DNA from: Paenibacillus pectinilyticus
GTDB taxonomy: Bacteria; Bacillota; Bacilli; Paenibacillales; NBRC-103111
Length of the DNA stretch: 64,000 nucleotides
Reading direction: 5' to 3'
Assembly (NCBI RefSeq): GCF_001700435.1
Contig: NZ_LYPC01000026.1
Coordinates: 62,001 to 126,000, forward strand
Positions 14,771-24,848 of this stretch are shown here, one piece after another (positions within the stretch are counted from its first letter, which is position 1; every line of letters starts with the position of its first letter). Below the pieces are notes generated by a model. That model searched no databases, had not been told where the DNA came from, and was given only the letters and a program-made list of their open reading frames with translations. A program made the position numbers and the translations under genes.

Positions 14771-17700
14771 ATGTGGCATGATGACAATCGAACTATGGTC
14801 CGACTCAAGAAGGGAATAGCTCTGCTAAGCACGATGACGATGTTGTTAGCGAGTATCGGCGGGATGACACAGCCTGTTGCGGCAGCAGCTGATTACGAAC
14901 TTCAACTGAACCTAAATTTTGATAACAGTACAATAGCTGACAGTTCAGGGAAGAACCTTGCTGGCACGTTAAGCGGTACACCTAGCTATGTGGACGGTGT
15001 ATCTGGCAAAGCTATGTATTTCAAAGGCAATTCCTTTATTGACATGGGCAAACCGCCTGAGCTGCAATTCGGGACCAATACTAATTTCTCCATCGCTTTC
15101 TGGATTGACAATAAAGATACTTCGAATACCAACATTGTATCTAACAAAAATTGGTCGAGCGGAGCGAATACGGGGTTTGCGATCACACCATGGTGGAATA
15201 CGGTCAACACCGATAAAGTGAATTTTACGGCAGCGGGCAAAACAAGGCTGGATTTATATGCAGCTCCTACCTTTGCCAACAAAGGCTGGACGTTCATGGC
15301 CTACACCTATGACAGAAACGGTATGCTGACGGTCTATCAGAACAACGTGAAAATCGGTGAACTTAACATCAGTTCCCATAAGGATGCAAGCATTGATTCT
15401 TTAAACTTCGTGATTGGTGCTGATGGCAATAAAAATCTAACTTTCTCCTTGAAAGATGCCAAACTTGACGAGTTCCGGGTGTATAAGGGGCTCATTGATC
15501 AGGCTGAGAGGGATAAACTGTACATGGATGGTGTCCCGAAATTAACGATTAGCAAAGTGGAAACGGCAATTAGCGATGCAAGAAATAGTGATTTGGTCTA
15601 TCCGGAAAGTGCTTATGACAAGCTCGGGCAGGATCTTGCTGCTTTCAAAAACGGAATTGATGCAGCAGCATCCACCTCTGAGAAGGTCGCCATGGTAGCT
15701 GCGCTTGAGCGATCGTTGGCTGCTTTTCAGGCTACAGGACTTTCCAACGTCGTGTATTTGGATTTTGATGACGAGACAGCGACAGACCGTTCCGGAAAAG
15801 GAAATAACGGAGTGTTGAACGGGACTACGACTTTTACGGAAGGTGTCCTCGGGAAAGCCATTTATTTTAAAGGGAATAGTTATATTGATATGGGCAAGCC
15901 GGCTGCACTGCAATTTGGCGCTAATATGAACTTCTCCATAGCTTACTGGATCGACAATAAAGATACCTCGAATACGGCTGTTGTATCTAACAAAAATTGG
16001 TCAACTGGCGCGAATACCGGGTTTGCGGTCTCAACATGGTGGGAGCAAGCCAATAAGGATAAAGTGAATTTTACAGCAGCAGGCAAAACGAGGATTGATA
16101 CCTGGGCAACAACCGTAGCCGGCAAAGGCTGGACGTTCATGGTGTATACCTATGACAGAAACGGCATGCTGACGGTGTACCAAGACAACGTTAAAGTTAG
16201 TGAGGTTGATATTTCCGGCACAAAGGGTGCATCAATCGACTCGTTAAATTTCGTCATTGGGACTGACGGAGCTAAAAATGTGAGTTTTAACTTGAAGGAT
16301 GCCAAATTGGACGAGTTCCGTGTATACCGTGGCATTATTAACCAGAATGAGCGGGAAAGGCTGCAGAGAGATGTGTTTGCCAAGCAGCTAGCTGCAAAAG
16401 TAGAAAAGGCGATAGCTGATGCAAACGCAAGCGGTATCGTGTTTCCACAATCGGCTTATGATCAGATCGGGCAAGCGCTTGCTCGGTATAAATCTAATTT
16501 GGATACAACGTCCGCTGAGAGCACCAAGACGCTAATGGACGAGCTAACCGCTTCACTACAAGCATTCGAGGATTCACCGGGTGTTACCTCAGGTCCAGAT
16601 TTACTCAATATGGATTTCACACAATCCGTTGGTGGAGATAGCAGTTCTGGTCAGCATTTAGGTAGCGCGGTAGGAATGCCTGTCATATACAATCATCCCC
16701 TTTTTGCCAAGCCTGTATTGGCGCTTGATGGAATTGATTCCTATGTCCGCATACCAAATAAGACGGAATTAAGCCCGAAACAAATATCGATGGCTGCCTC
16801 TTTCTCACTGGATAGACTCGATCGTGCACAAACGATTATTGGGAAAACGCATGAATCAGATTACTCGCTGACGTTTAATCCAATTTCCAAAAAGCTTGAA
16901 GCTATGTTTTATGTGAAAGAGGATGCTGGCACAGAAGGTTATGTTACTGTCGATAGCGGTAAACCGTTAGAGGCAAATAAAATTTATTATGCGTTGGCGA
17001 CATATGATGGAGCTACCGCAAAACTTTATGTCGATGGCGAAGAAACGATGTCCAGATCCAGAGTAGGTGAGATCGGAGGCGCAACGAAAGTTGATTTGGC
17101 GATCGGAGCCAGCGCGAACTTGGTCGGTGCTCAAGAATACATGCAAGGGAAGATCGGTCTGGTGCAACTGTACAGCCAAGCTGTAAATCCGCTTAAAGCC
17201 AAATTTTTGTTTAAGCAGTATGTACGCGATTATGCCTCAACGGTCAGGTCCATTCGCTTGGATATTCCCACCAACTGGGTCGTTGGACAATCGGGACAAG
17301 CTGTCGTCCAACTGATTGACAATGCGGCCAACGAACTTGAAGCCAATCAGCAAGGTATTGTCTACCAAAGTCAGCATCCAGAAGTAGCGACCGTCAATGC
17401 TCAGGGCATCATCGTACCGGTAGCTCCAGGCAAATCTCTGATTACGGCGCAGTTGGGCACATTCAGTGCTTCAGTCGAGATAACAGTGAGAGCCAAAGTG
17501 CTGCAGTATCTTCTGCTTGATGGTCCGCAAACGATGCAACCAGGGGATGTTGCCAATCTACAAACTAAATTTATCAATAATGATGGCAGTATAGATTCCG
17601 TAACATCGGCAACCTATTCGTCGGATCATCCAAATGTCATCCAAGTAGATGCGAGTGGAACGGTTAGAGCCGTAGCTCCCGGCACGGCACTCGTGCATGT

Positions 17701-19468
17701 TGAAGCGAACGGATTAACAGCGGACTTGGTTATCGTCGTTGCATTCACGCCACCTGTCGGCGAACCAGGAAAGGCTCAAATGATCTCTCTTCAATTCGTC
17801 GGTCCGCACACGCTAAAAGTGGGGGATACAGCTTCAACAGTAATTCAAGCTGTATATGATGACAATTCACTGTCCCCTGTGAACCAGAATGTTAGTTATC
17901 GAAGCGACAACCCAAGCGTCGTCCGTATCGATCCTGTAACGGGTGAATTAACGGCTTTAATGGCAGGGGTAGCTCGACTATATGCCACCTACCAAGGATT
18001 TGCAGCCAATTATGCTATAGCTGTACTGCCAGAGCAACCGCCTCTTCTGCAGGGGGTCATACTTTATGCACCTGCGAGTATAAAGGTTGGTGAGCAAGTT
18101 TCTTTAAAAGCGCAAGCACTTTACGATCATGCAGTGCCAACTGACATTGCTTCTATGGCGAAGTGGAAGGTGGATGATTCTTCCATCATAAGCGTCGATT
18201 CGCAAGGCAAGTTGACAGGGTTGAAGCAAGGTGCGACGGTGGTAACTGTTGTTTATCAGCAACAAGCTGCGAAGTCATCTATTCGTGTACTTGAAGTAGA
18301 TAGTGGAAGTGGCAGTGGTGGAGGAAATACTTCTCCGAATACAGGCAGCTCATCAGGTGTTTCCAATCCTACAGATAAAAAGCCTGGTACTACGCTTGTC
18401 AAAGAGGAACAACTCCAAGCGCAGATAGGGAATATCCGCGTTGATATCGCCCCAGATATTACACAAGTTGTGTTCCCGGCTGTGGCAAGCAAATTGTCAG
18501 ACAACCAAGTGATTACAATTGGGCAAGATGACCTTTCCCTCGACTTGAGCGGAACGTTATTCCAATCGGCAGCTGTTAAAGGTGCGGGCGAAGGCAAGCT
18601 TGCCGTATCGTTCCCAGCTTTGTCCGAGCAAGACCAACAGAAAATGAAGGACACGTTGAAACAAGATGCAGGAACGATGTCGCTAGTCTCCCGGATATAC
18701 GATTTCTCAGCTGGAGTGGAAATGGCTAATGGGAATAAGGTAGCAGCGGAATTGCCGCAAGGTTCTGTGCAAATTGAGTTCGTTGTGCCGAAAGATACGG
18801 ACAAGGAATTACTTGGCGTATATCAACTATTCCAAGATGGAAGCACGAAATACGTTGGTGGTCATCTGACTGAACGAGGCATTCGTACAAATTTGGATAA
18901 TAATGGTAAATATGCGGTAATGGCGTATAAAAAAACGTATACCGATGTCCCTGTCGACCATTGGGCATATCGGACCATTCAGGTCATGAGCGCCAATCAT
19001 ACGGTTAAAGGGGTAAGTGATCAATATTTTCAACCTGAACGGAGCATTACAAGAGCGGAATTCGTCGCCCTATTAGTTAACTCGCTAGAACTGAAACCGA
19101 GCCAAACTGCGAAGTTCACAGATGTGCCGAGCAGCGCTTGGTATGCGGGATATGTAGAGTCGGCGGCCGAAGCGGGCCTGATAGATGGCAAGGGAGATCG
19201 CTTGTTTAAGCCGGAAGTGGAGATCAGCCGAGAAGAAATGGCGGTTCTACTTGTTCGAGCTTATGAGCGTAAATACGGCAAAGTGGAGCTCAAGCAAGAT
19301 GCAAATTTCCTAGACATGGATCAAACATCAACGTGGGCGCGCGATGCCGTTCAGATCGCAGCACAATTAGGCCTGTTGAATGGTCGAGGTAACGGTGCAT
19401 TTGTTCCTTCGGATCCTTCCAAACGGGCAGAAGCCGTACAAGTCATGCTGAAATTGCAAGCGAAATAG
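14771..19468 (+). CDS. Giant S-layer-anchored LamG/Big2/SLH protein
   Basis: 1565 residues. Signal peptide to about residue 39 (cleavage near VAAAA). Three concanavalin-A-like LamG domains (about 43-245, 325-525, 608-818). The first two are each followed by a FIVAR-like helical linker (about 256-325 and 536-606) and are close copies of each other, with shared stretches such as DTSNT..VSNKNWS and GWTFM.YTYDRNGMLTVYQ. Then four Big2 Ig-like domains (about 825-905, 909-990, 1003-1085, 1093-1175), a Gly/Ser linker, a beta domain (about 1206-1386) shared in kind with the next gene, and three C-terminal SLH domains (from about 1389) that bind pyruvylated wall polymer. It is a surface protein that probably binds carbohydrate or another polymer. 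No catalytic domain is recognised. ATG 14771 follows AAGGGAGTG by 7 bases. Confidence 0.85.
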   Translation: MWHDDNRTMVRLKKGIALLSTMTMLLASIGGMTQPVAAAADYELQLNLNFDNSTIADSSGKNLAGTLSGTPSYVDGVSGKAMYFKGNSFIDMGKPPELQFGTNTNFSIAFWIDNKDTSNTNIVSNKNWSSGANTGFAITPWWNTVNTDKVNFTAAGKTRLDLYAAPTFANKGWTFMAYTYDRNGMLTVYQNNVKIGELNISSHKDASIDSLNFVIGADGNKNLTFSLKDAKLDEFRVYKGLIDQAERDKLYMDGVPKLTISKVETAISDARNSDLVYPESAYDKLGQDLAAFKNGIDAAASTSEKVAMVAALERSLAAFQATGLSNVVYLDFDDETATDRSGKGNNGVLNGTTTFTEGVLGKAIYFKGNSYIDMGKPAALQFGANMNFSIAYWIDNKDTSNTAVVSNKNWSTGANTGFAVSTWWEQANKDKVNFTAAGKTRIDTWATTVAGKGWTFMVYTYDRNGMLTVYQDNVKVSEVDISGTKGASIDSLNFVIGTDGAKNVSFNLKDAKLDEFRVYRGIINQNERERLQRDVFAKQLAAKVEKAIADANASGIVFPQSAYDQIGQALARYKSNLDTTSAESTKTLMDELTASLQAFEDSPGVTSGPDLLNMDFTQSVGGDSSSGQHLGSAVGMPVIYNHPLFAKPVLALDGIDSYVRIPNKTELSPKQISMAASFSLDRLDRAQTIIGKTHESDYSLTFNPISKKLEAMFYVKEDAGTEGYVTVDSGKPLEANKIYYALATYDGATAKLYVDGEETMSRSRVGEIGGATKVDLAIGASANLVGAQEYMQGKIGLVQLYSQAVNPLKAKFLFKQYVRDYASTVRSIRLDIPTNWVVGQSGQAVVQLIDNAANELEANQQGIVYQSQHPEVATVNAQGIIVPVAPGKSLITAQLGTFSASVEITVRAKVLQYLLLDGPQTMQPGDVANLQTKFINNDGSIDSVTSATYSSDHPNVIQVDASGTVRAVAPGTALVHVEANGLTADLVIVVAFTPPVGEPGKAQMISLQFVGPHTLKVGDTASTVIQAVYDDNSLSPVNQNVSYRSDNPSVVRIDPVTGELTALMAGVARLYATYQGFAANYAIAVLPEQPPLLQGVILYAPASIKVGEQVSLKAQALYDHAVPTDIASMAKWKVDDSSIISVDSQGKLTGLKQGATVVTVVYQQQAAKSSIRVLEVDSGSGSGGGNTSPNTGSSSGVSNPTDKKPGTTLVKEEQLQAQIGNIRVDIAPDITQVVFPAVASKLSDNQVITIGQDDLSLDLSGTLFQSAAVKGAGEGKLAVSFPALSEQDQQKMKDTLKQDAGTMSLVSRIYDFSAGVEMANGNKVAAELPQGSVQIEFVVPKDTDKELLGVYQLFQDGSTKYVGGHLTERGIRTNLDNNGKYAVMAYKKTYTDVPVDHWAYRTIQVMSANHTVKGVSDQYFQPERSITRAEFVALLVNSLELKPSQTAKFTDVPSSAWYAGYVESAAEAGLIDGKGDRLFKPEVEISREEMAVLLVRAYERKYGKVELKQDANFLDMDQTSTWARDAVQIAAQLGLLNGRGNGAFVPSDPSKRAEAVQVMLKLQAK

Positions 19469-19502
19469 GTATTCATATCAAAAGATAAAGGAGTGACCAG
19501 CT

Positions 19503-22500
19503 TTGAAAATGGGCTTATGGAAACATCGAATAATGGTCGTACTGCTGCTCGCGCTATTCCTCCAAATCCTACAGCCAGTAGGCGTCTTGCCTGATAACAC
19601 TGCTACTGCATCGGTTACCGCTAATTGGGCGGATACGGATCGGAATTACCGAATCATGATTAGTTTTGACAATCAGGCAGGTGTGGAAGATTTGCTAGAT
19701 TTCCCAGTGCCGGTGAAGCTTGATGCTTCCAAAATCAATTACACGGTCACCAATCAAGATGATTTGCATTTCTTCAACGACGATCAATCGATACAATTGC
19801 CGTACGAAGTTGAAAAATGGGATCCGCAAGGCGAAAGCATCATATGGGTGAAAGTACCGAAGATTCGCTCGGCTTCCAGTACTGATCATATGTGGCTCTA
19901 CTACGGCGGAAGTTCGCTCAAGACAAACGATCAGCTACAGGTGTGGAACTCGGATTTCTTGTTAGTCTACCACTTTGGTCAACGGATTGTGGACAATTAT
20001 GCCAATCCGAGTCAAGTGGAGCAGTTCAAGGATTCGACGGCAAATGCCAATATTGGCTTGCGTCAATCGAAAAGTGCTACAACGAGCGGAACCTCCTATA
20101 CATTGGAGGGCGCAGACCCTAACTATCATATGGTGGGACGCTATTTTGAGAATAGTTTAGGGACGATTTATCCAGCCAATACAATGAATAACGGGGCAAT
20201 AGGCAACGGAGAATCCCAAATTACGATCTCCGGTTGGGCCAGGTTAGCTAACGGCAAGGTAGCCGGTAATATGTTAGTACGGGAAAACGCATTCTGGATG
20301 AAAGCTGTTGCTGGTAAATGGATGGCGAATGTCTATACGGATTCAACAGATGCCAATCTGAATGGCCAAACAGCAAGCCTGCAATTAAACGGGGGAGCAA
20401 CCAATTATAATTGGACATACCTTTCGATGACCTATGACAGTACACTTTCAGGAAATAACTTGGTCTTATATCGCGATGGTGTCAAGGTGGCCGAAGGACG
20501 ACGCTCCGGGAACATCAAAGCGGGTGATCCCCTGACGATTGGAGGCAGTTCCTTCAAAGGGGGGATTGATGAAGCGAGAATTACTCGGATGGCAAGAAGC
20601 GCTTCATGGATAAAAGCTGAATATTTGAGTATGACTGACAAGTTTCTCATCTACGGAGAAGCAGAATCCCAGAATACCTCTTTACAAATGACGGTGTTTC
20701 AACCCAAAGAAGGCGCCACGTATTATTCGCCAGATCTTTCGTTTAGTGGATTTGTTAGTCAAGCCTCAGGTATTACTTACAAGTTAGACGGGGGGGCGCC
20801 AGTTAAGATCAGCTCCCAATCAACAGCATTCCAAACAACGCTATCATCATTAAAAAGCGGTCAGCATACGCTCGCAATTGACGCTGTCGCAACTGCCAAC
20901 TCACAGTTGGCAGCCAGTAAGCGTATTACTTTTCAGATTGATGGAAGCAAGTTGAAGCCTATTGTCTCCCTGAAAGGTGCTGACGGAGAGATTGTCGATG
21001 CCAACGGAAAAGTGACATTGAAAGCTGATGTGACGGATCCTACAGACGATATGATGGATCTCGCATTTTATGAGAAAAATGTACAGTTTGTAAGCGATTT
21101 TCAAACCAATCCGTTGACGAATAAAGCTTATGAGTTAGCGAATACCATGGATCCGCCGGCAGCTGATACGATAACAGCGGAACAGCCGTTGCCAGCTAAC
21201 GCTTTAAAGTCCATCCAGGCTTCGGATAGTTCCTACTATAGTACGCAATCTTTGAAAAATTATCCATATCAGCGGTTCGATATGACCGTTGACGGTGATC
21301 TATCTCAGATAGATGAATTGGAAGTAACTTGGGAAGGACATTCCAAGCAGCAAGTGATGATATACGCATGGGATTTCATTGCCAAGAAGTGGCAGCAAGT
21401 CGCGGTTAAAGTGGGAAATGCGAACAACAGCGATTTCGAACTGAAAGCCGTTTTAAATACAGCCACGATGGTAGATGCGAACAAGAAAGTGAAGCTGTAC
21501 GTTGCAGCTACACAGCAGAATACCATGCTCCCAGGGCAGAAGCCGAGCCGCGACCAGTATGATTTCTCGTTCGCTTGGATGACGGATACACAAATTGAAG
21601 CGCAGGATTTTCCGGACGTTTACGATAAAATGACCCAGTGGGTCGCTGACAATAAAGATGATAAAAACATCCAATATGTCGTTCATACGGGGGATATAGT
21701 CAACGTAGCTACTTCTGAGCCGCAATGGGTGAATGCGGACCGCAGCATGAAAATATTGGATGACGCCAATGTGCGCTATGGGGTACTTGCCGGCAATCAC
21801 GATGTGAATTCGCCTTATACGAATACAAGCTCAAGTCAGTTGTATTATAAATACTTCGGTGAGGATCGATTCAAGAACAAACCTTATTACGGAGGAGACG
21901 ATCGTAATAATAAAAACCATTATGATCTCATTTCCGCTGGAGGCATGGATTTTATTATCGTCTATCTAAGCTGGGGCGTTGATCAAGCTTCCATCGACTG
22001 GGCGAATGACGTACTGAGCCGGTATAAAGACCGCAAAGCTATCGTTACTACGCATTCGTACTTGTTATATGATACAGGCAGCTACGATACGCAAGACTTT
22101 GGCGGGCAAAAAATTATGGAGAAAGTCATTGCACCGAACAGCAATGTATTCATGGTTTTATGCGGACATCGTCAAGCTGCTTTCTATAATGTAAAGCGAA
22201 TTGACGGCAAAGTCGTCTATGAACTGCTACATGATTATCAGGATACTTCGTTAGGCGGAGCAGCCTATTTGCGAATGCTTTATTTTGATGTCAAAAAACA
22301 ACTGGTTTATATGGTTCCATACTCGACGATAACGAATGACAACTATGGATTTTTTCAAGAGCAATATGAAACATATACGCTGCCGCTTAACACGGATGTT
22401 GGCGATATGGAGCTAGCGACAGGTTATATCGGTCTCAAAGGCAGCAAAATACAGCAGCTTGCAGCTGCCCAGCCTGTCGCGAGTGGCGGCCAATCTGAGT

Positions 22501-24656
22501 GGGAATGGTCAGGCTTGACTACGAATTCGACCTACTCATGGTTCGCTCAAGCGACGGACTCCTATGGGAATACGACGAAATCGGCGGAAAAGTCGTTTAC
22601 TTTGAAGGATGCACCCGTGCAGTCGATCCGTTTGAAGGGACTTGCACCAATGAAAATTGGTGAACAGCGAAGCACGGTTGTCGAGGCAACCTATTCTAAT
22701 GGAGAAGTGGCGGAGACAACAGAGGGTTACTCCTTTACCAGCAGTAATTCGGCGGTTGCTTCCATTACTGGACAAGGCGTGGTCACCGCACATGCCCAAG
22801 GTGAGACGATCATCACAGGTACGAATGGGAACGTATCGGGTTCGTATAAGCTGATCGTGCAAGGCGCTTCAGCAGGCAATGTTGTTATGCAATCACTGCA
22901 AATTGAAGGCTTGAAGCAGGCGGTGGTGGGGGATCATTTGCAAACCGTTGTGACGGCAGTTTACAGCGACAGCAGCAGCTCGGTGCTGCTCGATTCCAAT
23001 GTCTCAGCGCCGGCGGGGTTAAATTTATTCATTTCGGATGATACGGTTGCGGCGCTAAATAGAAGCTCAGGAGAGATTACTGCGCTGAAAGCAGGCCAGA
23101 CGGTAATCACGGCTACGTATCAGCAGTTGAGCACCAACTATACGATTAACGTTCGAGACGATTCAATCTCGACGCCACCAGAGCTGATAAAGCTGGAAAT
23201 TACGGGGTCAAATCCGTTGCAAGTCGGAGAAAAAGCAAAAGTAAAGGTGCTGGGAACATATAGTGACCAGAAACTGGAGACGATTGCAGAGGATTTGCAG
23301 TTTGCCAGCAGTGATGAAGCCATCGCTTCAGTCGATGTCGATGGGCTTGTTACAGCGAAAAAGCAAGGTAGGGTGACGATCACAGTTTTTCATGGTGAGC
23401 TTAAGGCTACCTACGAGCTTACTGTAAAGACTGCTGATACTGGCGGCAATACGGGATCACCGAGTGGCAGCTCAGGCGGTCAAAGCAGCATCCCGCCGAG
23501 TGATACTCATCTCGTTTCCGAACCATTTGTACAGGTCATTAAAACTGACGATTTAACCTTGAAGGATGGACAGAGCACGGCCACAATTCAAGTGGAAGAA
23601 GGGAAATCCCAAGTGGCTATTCCGTATGAAGCTGCTGCGCAGTTTACCGGAGACCATCTTCAGCTTGTGTTTGACTGGGGGATGGCAAGTGTTTCGATGA
23701 AAGCCATTCGCGAAGCTGGTGCCAGTCTCAATGACGAGAATAGGAAAAAGAGTTCGCTTGTGTTGACTTACAACTCTATCACTGATGAGTTGCTGGGTGG
23801 CATTCAAGCGGATCCCAACCAAAGAACGGTGTTCCTAACCCCGGTTGTCCAAGTGAACTGGCAATTCCCGACGAACGGTGACAGCGGCTTGCAGGAACCA
23901 AATAAGAACTCTGAGCCTATTCAACTAAGTATGAAGGTACCTCCGCAAGGAAATGCGAAACGGGCAGGCCTATACAAGGTATATGAGGATGGCACTCTGG
24001 CCTATCAAGCGGCTAATACTGCGTGGAATATGCCCGAAGCTGTTTTTAACATATCAGATGGCGGATCTTATGTTGTTCTGGATTACAATGTGAAATATCA
24101 AGATATCGGTAGCCATTGGGCAGCAAATGCCATCGGTGACCTAGCGGCCCGACATATTTTTAAAGATATTGTGGTTGAGCCGATTGTGAAAGGGAAAGAA
24201 TCTAGTCAATTCGAACCGGATAAACGCGTAACACGGGCTGAATTCGCTGCACTTCTTGTTCGTGCGATTGGCTTATCTGGAACCAAAAAAAGTAAATTCA
24301 ATGATGTTCTAAGCACGGCCTGGTACAGCCAAGATGTTGCTGCTGCTGTAGAGAACGGTGTCGTACAAGGTGTGAGCGACTCCAGTTTCTCGCCTGACGA
24401 TCTGGTGACCCGTGAGCAGATGGCTGTGATGTTGATGCGTGCGTGGGCCATTATGCCTGAGCATGCATCATTGAATCCGCGGTCTATTCAGTTCCAAGAT
24501 CAAGACGAGATGTCGCCTTGGGCACAGCAAGCCATCCGCAATGCGGCTTCAATCGGGCTGCTAAACGGGACGCAAGAAGGGCAGTTCTCGCCAAAAGGTC
24601 ATACGTCTCGAGCAGAAACTGTGCAAGCTTTACACAACTATTTATTTGGAGAGTAA
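19503..24656 (+). CDS. Giant S-layer-anchored metallophosphoesterase
   Basis: 1717 residues from TTG 19503 (GGAG site about 9 bases before; ATG 19509 is possible). Signal peptide to about 36, DUF2341 domain (about 40-130, ending HMWLYYGG), LamG-like domain (about 145-300), Ig-like domain (about 395-490), a discoidin-like stretch, then a calcineurin-type phosphoesterase at about 685-955. The phosphoesterase motifs are FAWMTDTQ (D-x-Q in place of the usual D-x-H), HTGDIVN, GNHD, TTHSY and CGHRQ. Three Big2 domains (about 1039-1310), a Gly/Ser linker, a beta domain and three SLH domains follow. It would display a metal-dependent phosphoesterase on the cell surface, consistent with phosphate scavenging. 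It lies 34 bases behind the preceding giant and shares its C-terminal architecture; the pair is probably one unit. Confidence 0.85.
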   Translation: MKMGLWKHRIMVVLLLALFLQILQPVGVLPDNTATASVTANWADTDRNYRIMISFDNQAGVEDLLDFPVPVKLDASKINYTVTNQDDLHFFNDDQSIQLPYEVEKWDPQGESIIWVKVPKIRSASSTDHMWLYYGGSSLKTNDQLQVWNSDFLLVYHFGQRIVDNYANPSQVEQFKDSTANANIGLRQSKSATTSGTSYTLEGADPNYHMVGRYFENSLGTIYPANTMNNGAIGNGESQITISGWARLANGKVAGNMLVRENAFWMKAVAGKWMANVYTDSTDANLNGQTASLQLNGGATNYNWTYLSMTYDSTLSGNNLVLYRDGVKVAEGRRSGNIKAGDPLTIGGSSFKGGIDEARITRMARSASWIKAEYLSMTDKFLIYGEAESQNTSLQMTVFQPKEGATYYSPDLSFSGFVSQASGITYKLDGGAPVKISSQSTAFQTTLSSLKSGQHTLAIDAVATANSQLAASKRITFQIDGSKLKPIVSLKGADGEIVDANGKVTLKADVTDPTDDMMDLAFYEKNVQFVSDFQTNPLTNKAYELANTMDPPAADTITAEQPLPANALKSIQASDSSYYSTQSLKNYPYQRFDMTVDGDLSQIDELEVTWEGHSKQQVMIYAWDFIAKKWQQVAVKVGNANNSDFELKAVLNTATMVDANKKVKLYVAATQQNTMLPGQKPSRDQYDFSFAWMTDTQIEAQDFPDVYDKMTQWVADNKDDKNIQYVVHTGDIVNVATSEPQWVNADRSMKILDDANVRYGVLAGNHDVNSPYTNTSSSQLYYKYFGEDRFKNKPYYGGDDRNNKNHYDLISAGGMDFIIVYLSWGVDQASIDWANDVLSRYKDRKAIVTTHSYLLYDTGSYDTQDFGGQKIMEKVIAPNSNVFMVLCGHRQAAFYNVKRIDGKVVYELLHDYQDTSLGGAAYLRMLYFDVKKQLVYMVPYSTITNDNYGFFQEQYETYTLPLNTDVGDMELATGYIGLKGSKIQQLAAAQPVASGGQSEWEWSGLTTNSTYSWFAQATDSYGNTTKSAEKSFTLKDAPVQSIRLKGLAPMKIGEQRSTVVEATYSNGEVAETTEGYSFTSSNSAVASITGQGVVTAHAQGETIITGTNGNVSGSYKLIVQGASAGNVVMQSLQIEGLKQAVVGDHLQTVVTAVYSDSSSSVLLDSNVSAPAGLNLFISDDTVAALNRSSGEITALKAGQTVITATYQQLSTNYTINVRDDSISTPPELIKLEITGSNPLQVGEKAKVKVLGTYSDQKLETIAEDLQFASSDEAIASVDVDGLVTAKKQGRVTITVFHGELKATYELTVKTADTGGNTGSPSGSSGGQSSIPPSDTHLVSEPFVQVIKTDDLTLKDGQSTATIQVEEGKSQVAIPYEAAAQFTGDHLQLVFDWGMASVSMKAIREAGASLNDENRKKSSLVLTYNSITDELLGGIQADPNQRTVFLTPVVQVNWQFPTNGDSGLQEPNKNSEPIQLSMKVPPQGNAKRAGLYKVYEDGTLAYQAANTAWNMPEAVFNISDGGSYVVLDYNVKYQDIGSHWAANAIGDLAARHIFKDIVVEPIVKGKESSQFEPDKRVTRAEFAALLVRAIGLSGTKKSKFNDVLSTAWYSQDVAAAVENGVVQGVSDSSFSPDDLVTREQMAVMLMRAWAIMPEHASLNPRSIQFQDQDEMSPWAQQAIRNAASIGLLNGTQEGQFSPKGHTSRAETVQALHNYLFGE

Positions 24657-24662
24657 GATCAG

Positions 24663-24705
24663 AAAAAGTTTATTGGGAACATTCGTTCCTGATAAACTTT
24701 TTTTT
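24663..24705 (+). terminator. Terminator of the S-layer protein pair
   Basis: AAAAAGTTTAT...GGAAC pairs with GTTCC...ATAAACTTTTT around ATTC, ending in eight T. It begins seven bases after the stop codon. Confidence 0.85.
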
Positions 24706-24809
24706 GTTAAGAAAATATAGGGGGTTACATCCATTAAGAGGGTCACCGTGTGATATTATGTTTAATGTCACATTTACTAGATGGAGCATTTTTGTTAGGA
24801 TAGATGCAT

Positions 24810-24832
24810 ATAACGCAAATTAACGCAATAAC
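24810..24832 (+). promoter_or_regulatory. DeoR operator: tandem AACGCAA repeats before deoR
   Basis: ATAACGCAAAT followed directly by TAACGCAATAAC, an 11-base direct repeat ahead of the deoR ribosome binding site. The same pattern, inverted, lies at the phnX promoter (25713-25730). A further ATAACGCAAAACG occurs inside deoR at 25069-25081. A possible promoter (TTTACT, 17 bases, TAGGAT) lies just upstream. Confidence 0.7.
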
Positions 24833-24848
24833 ACGGAGGAGATACGAA

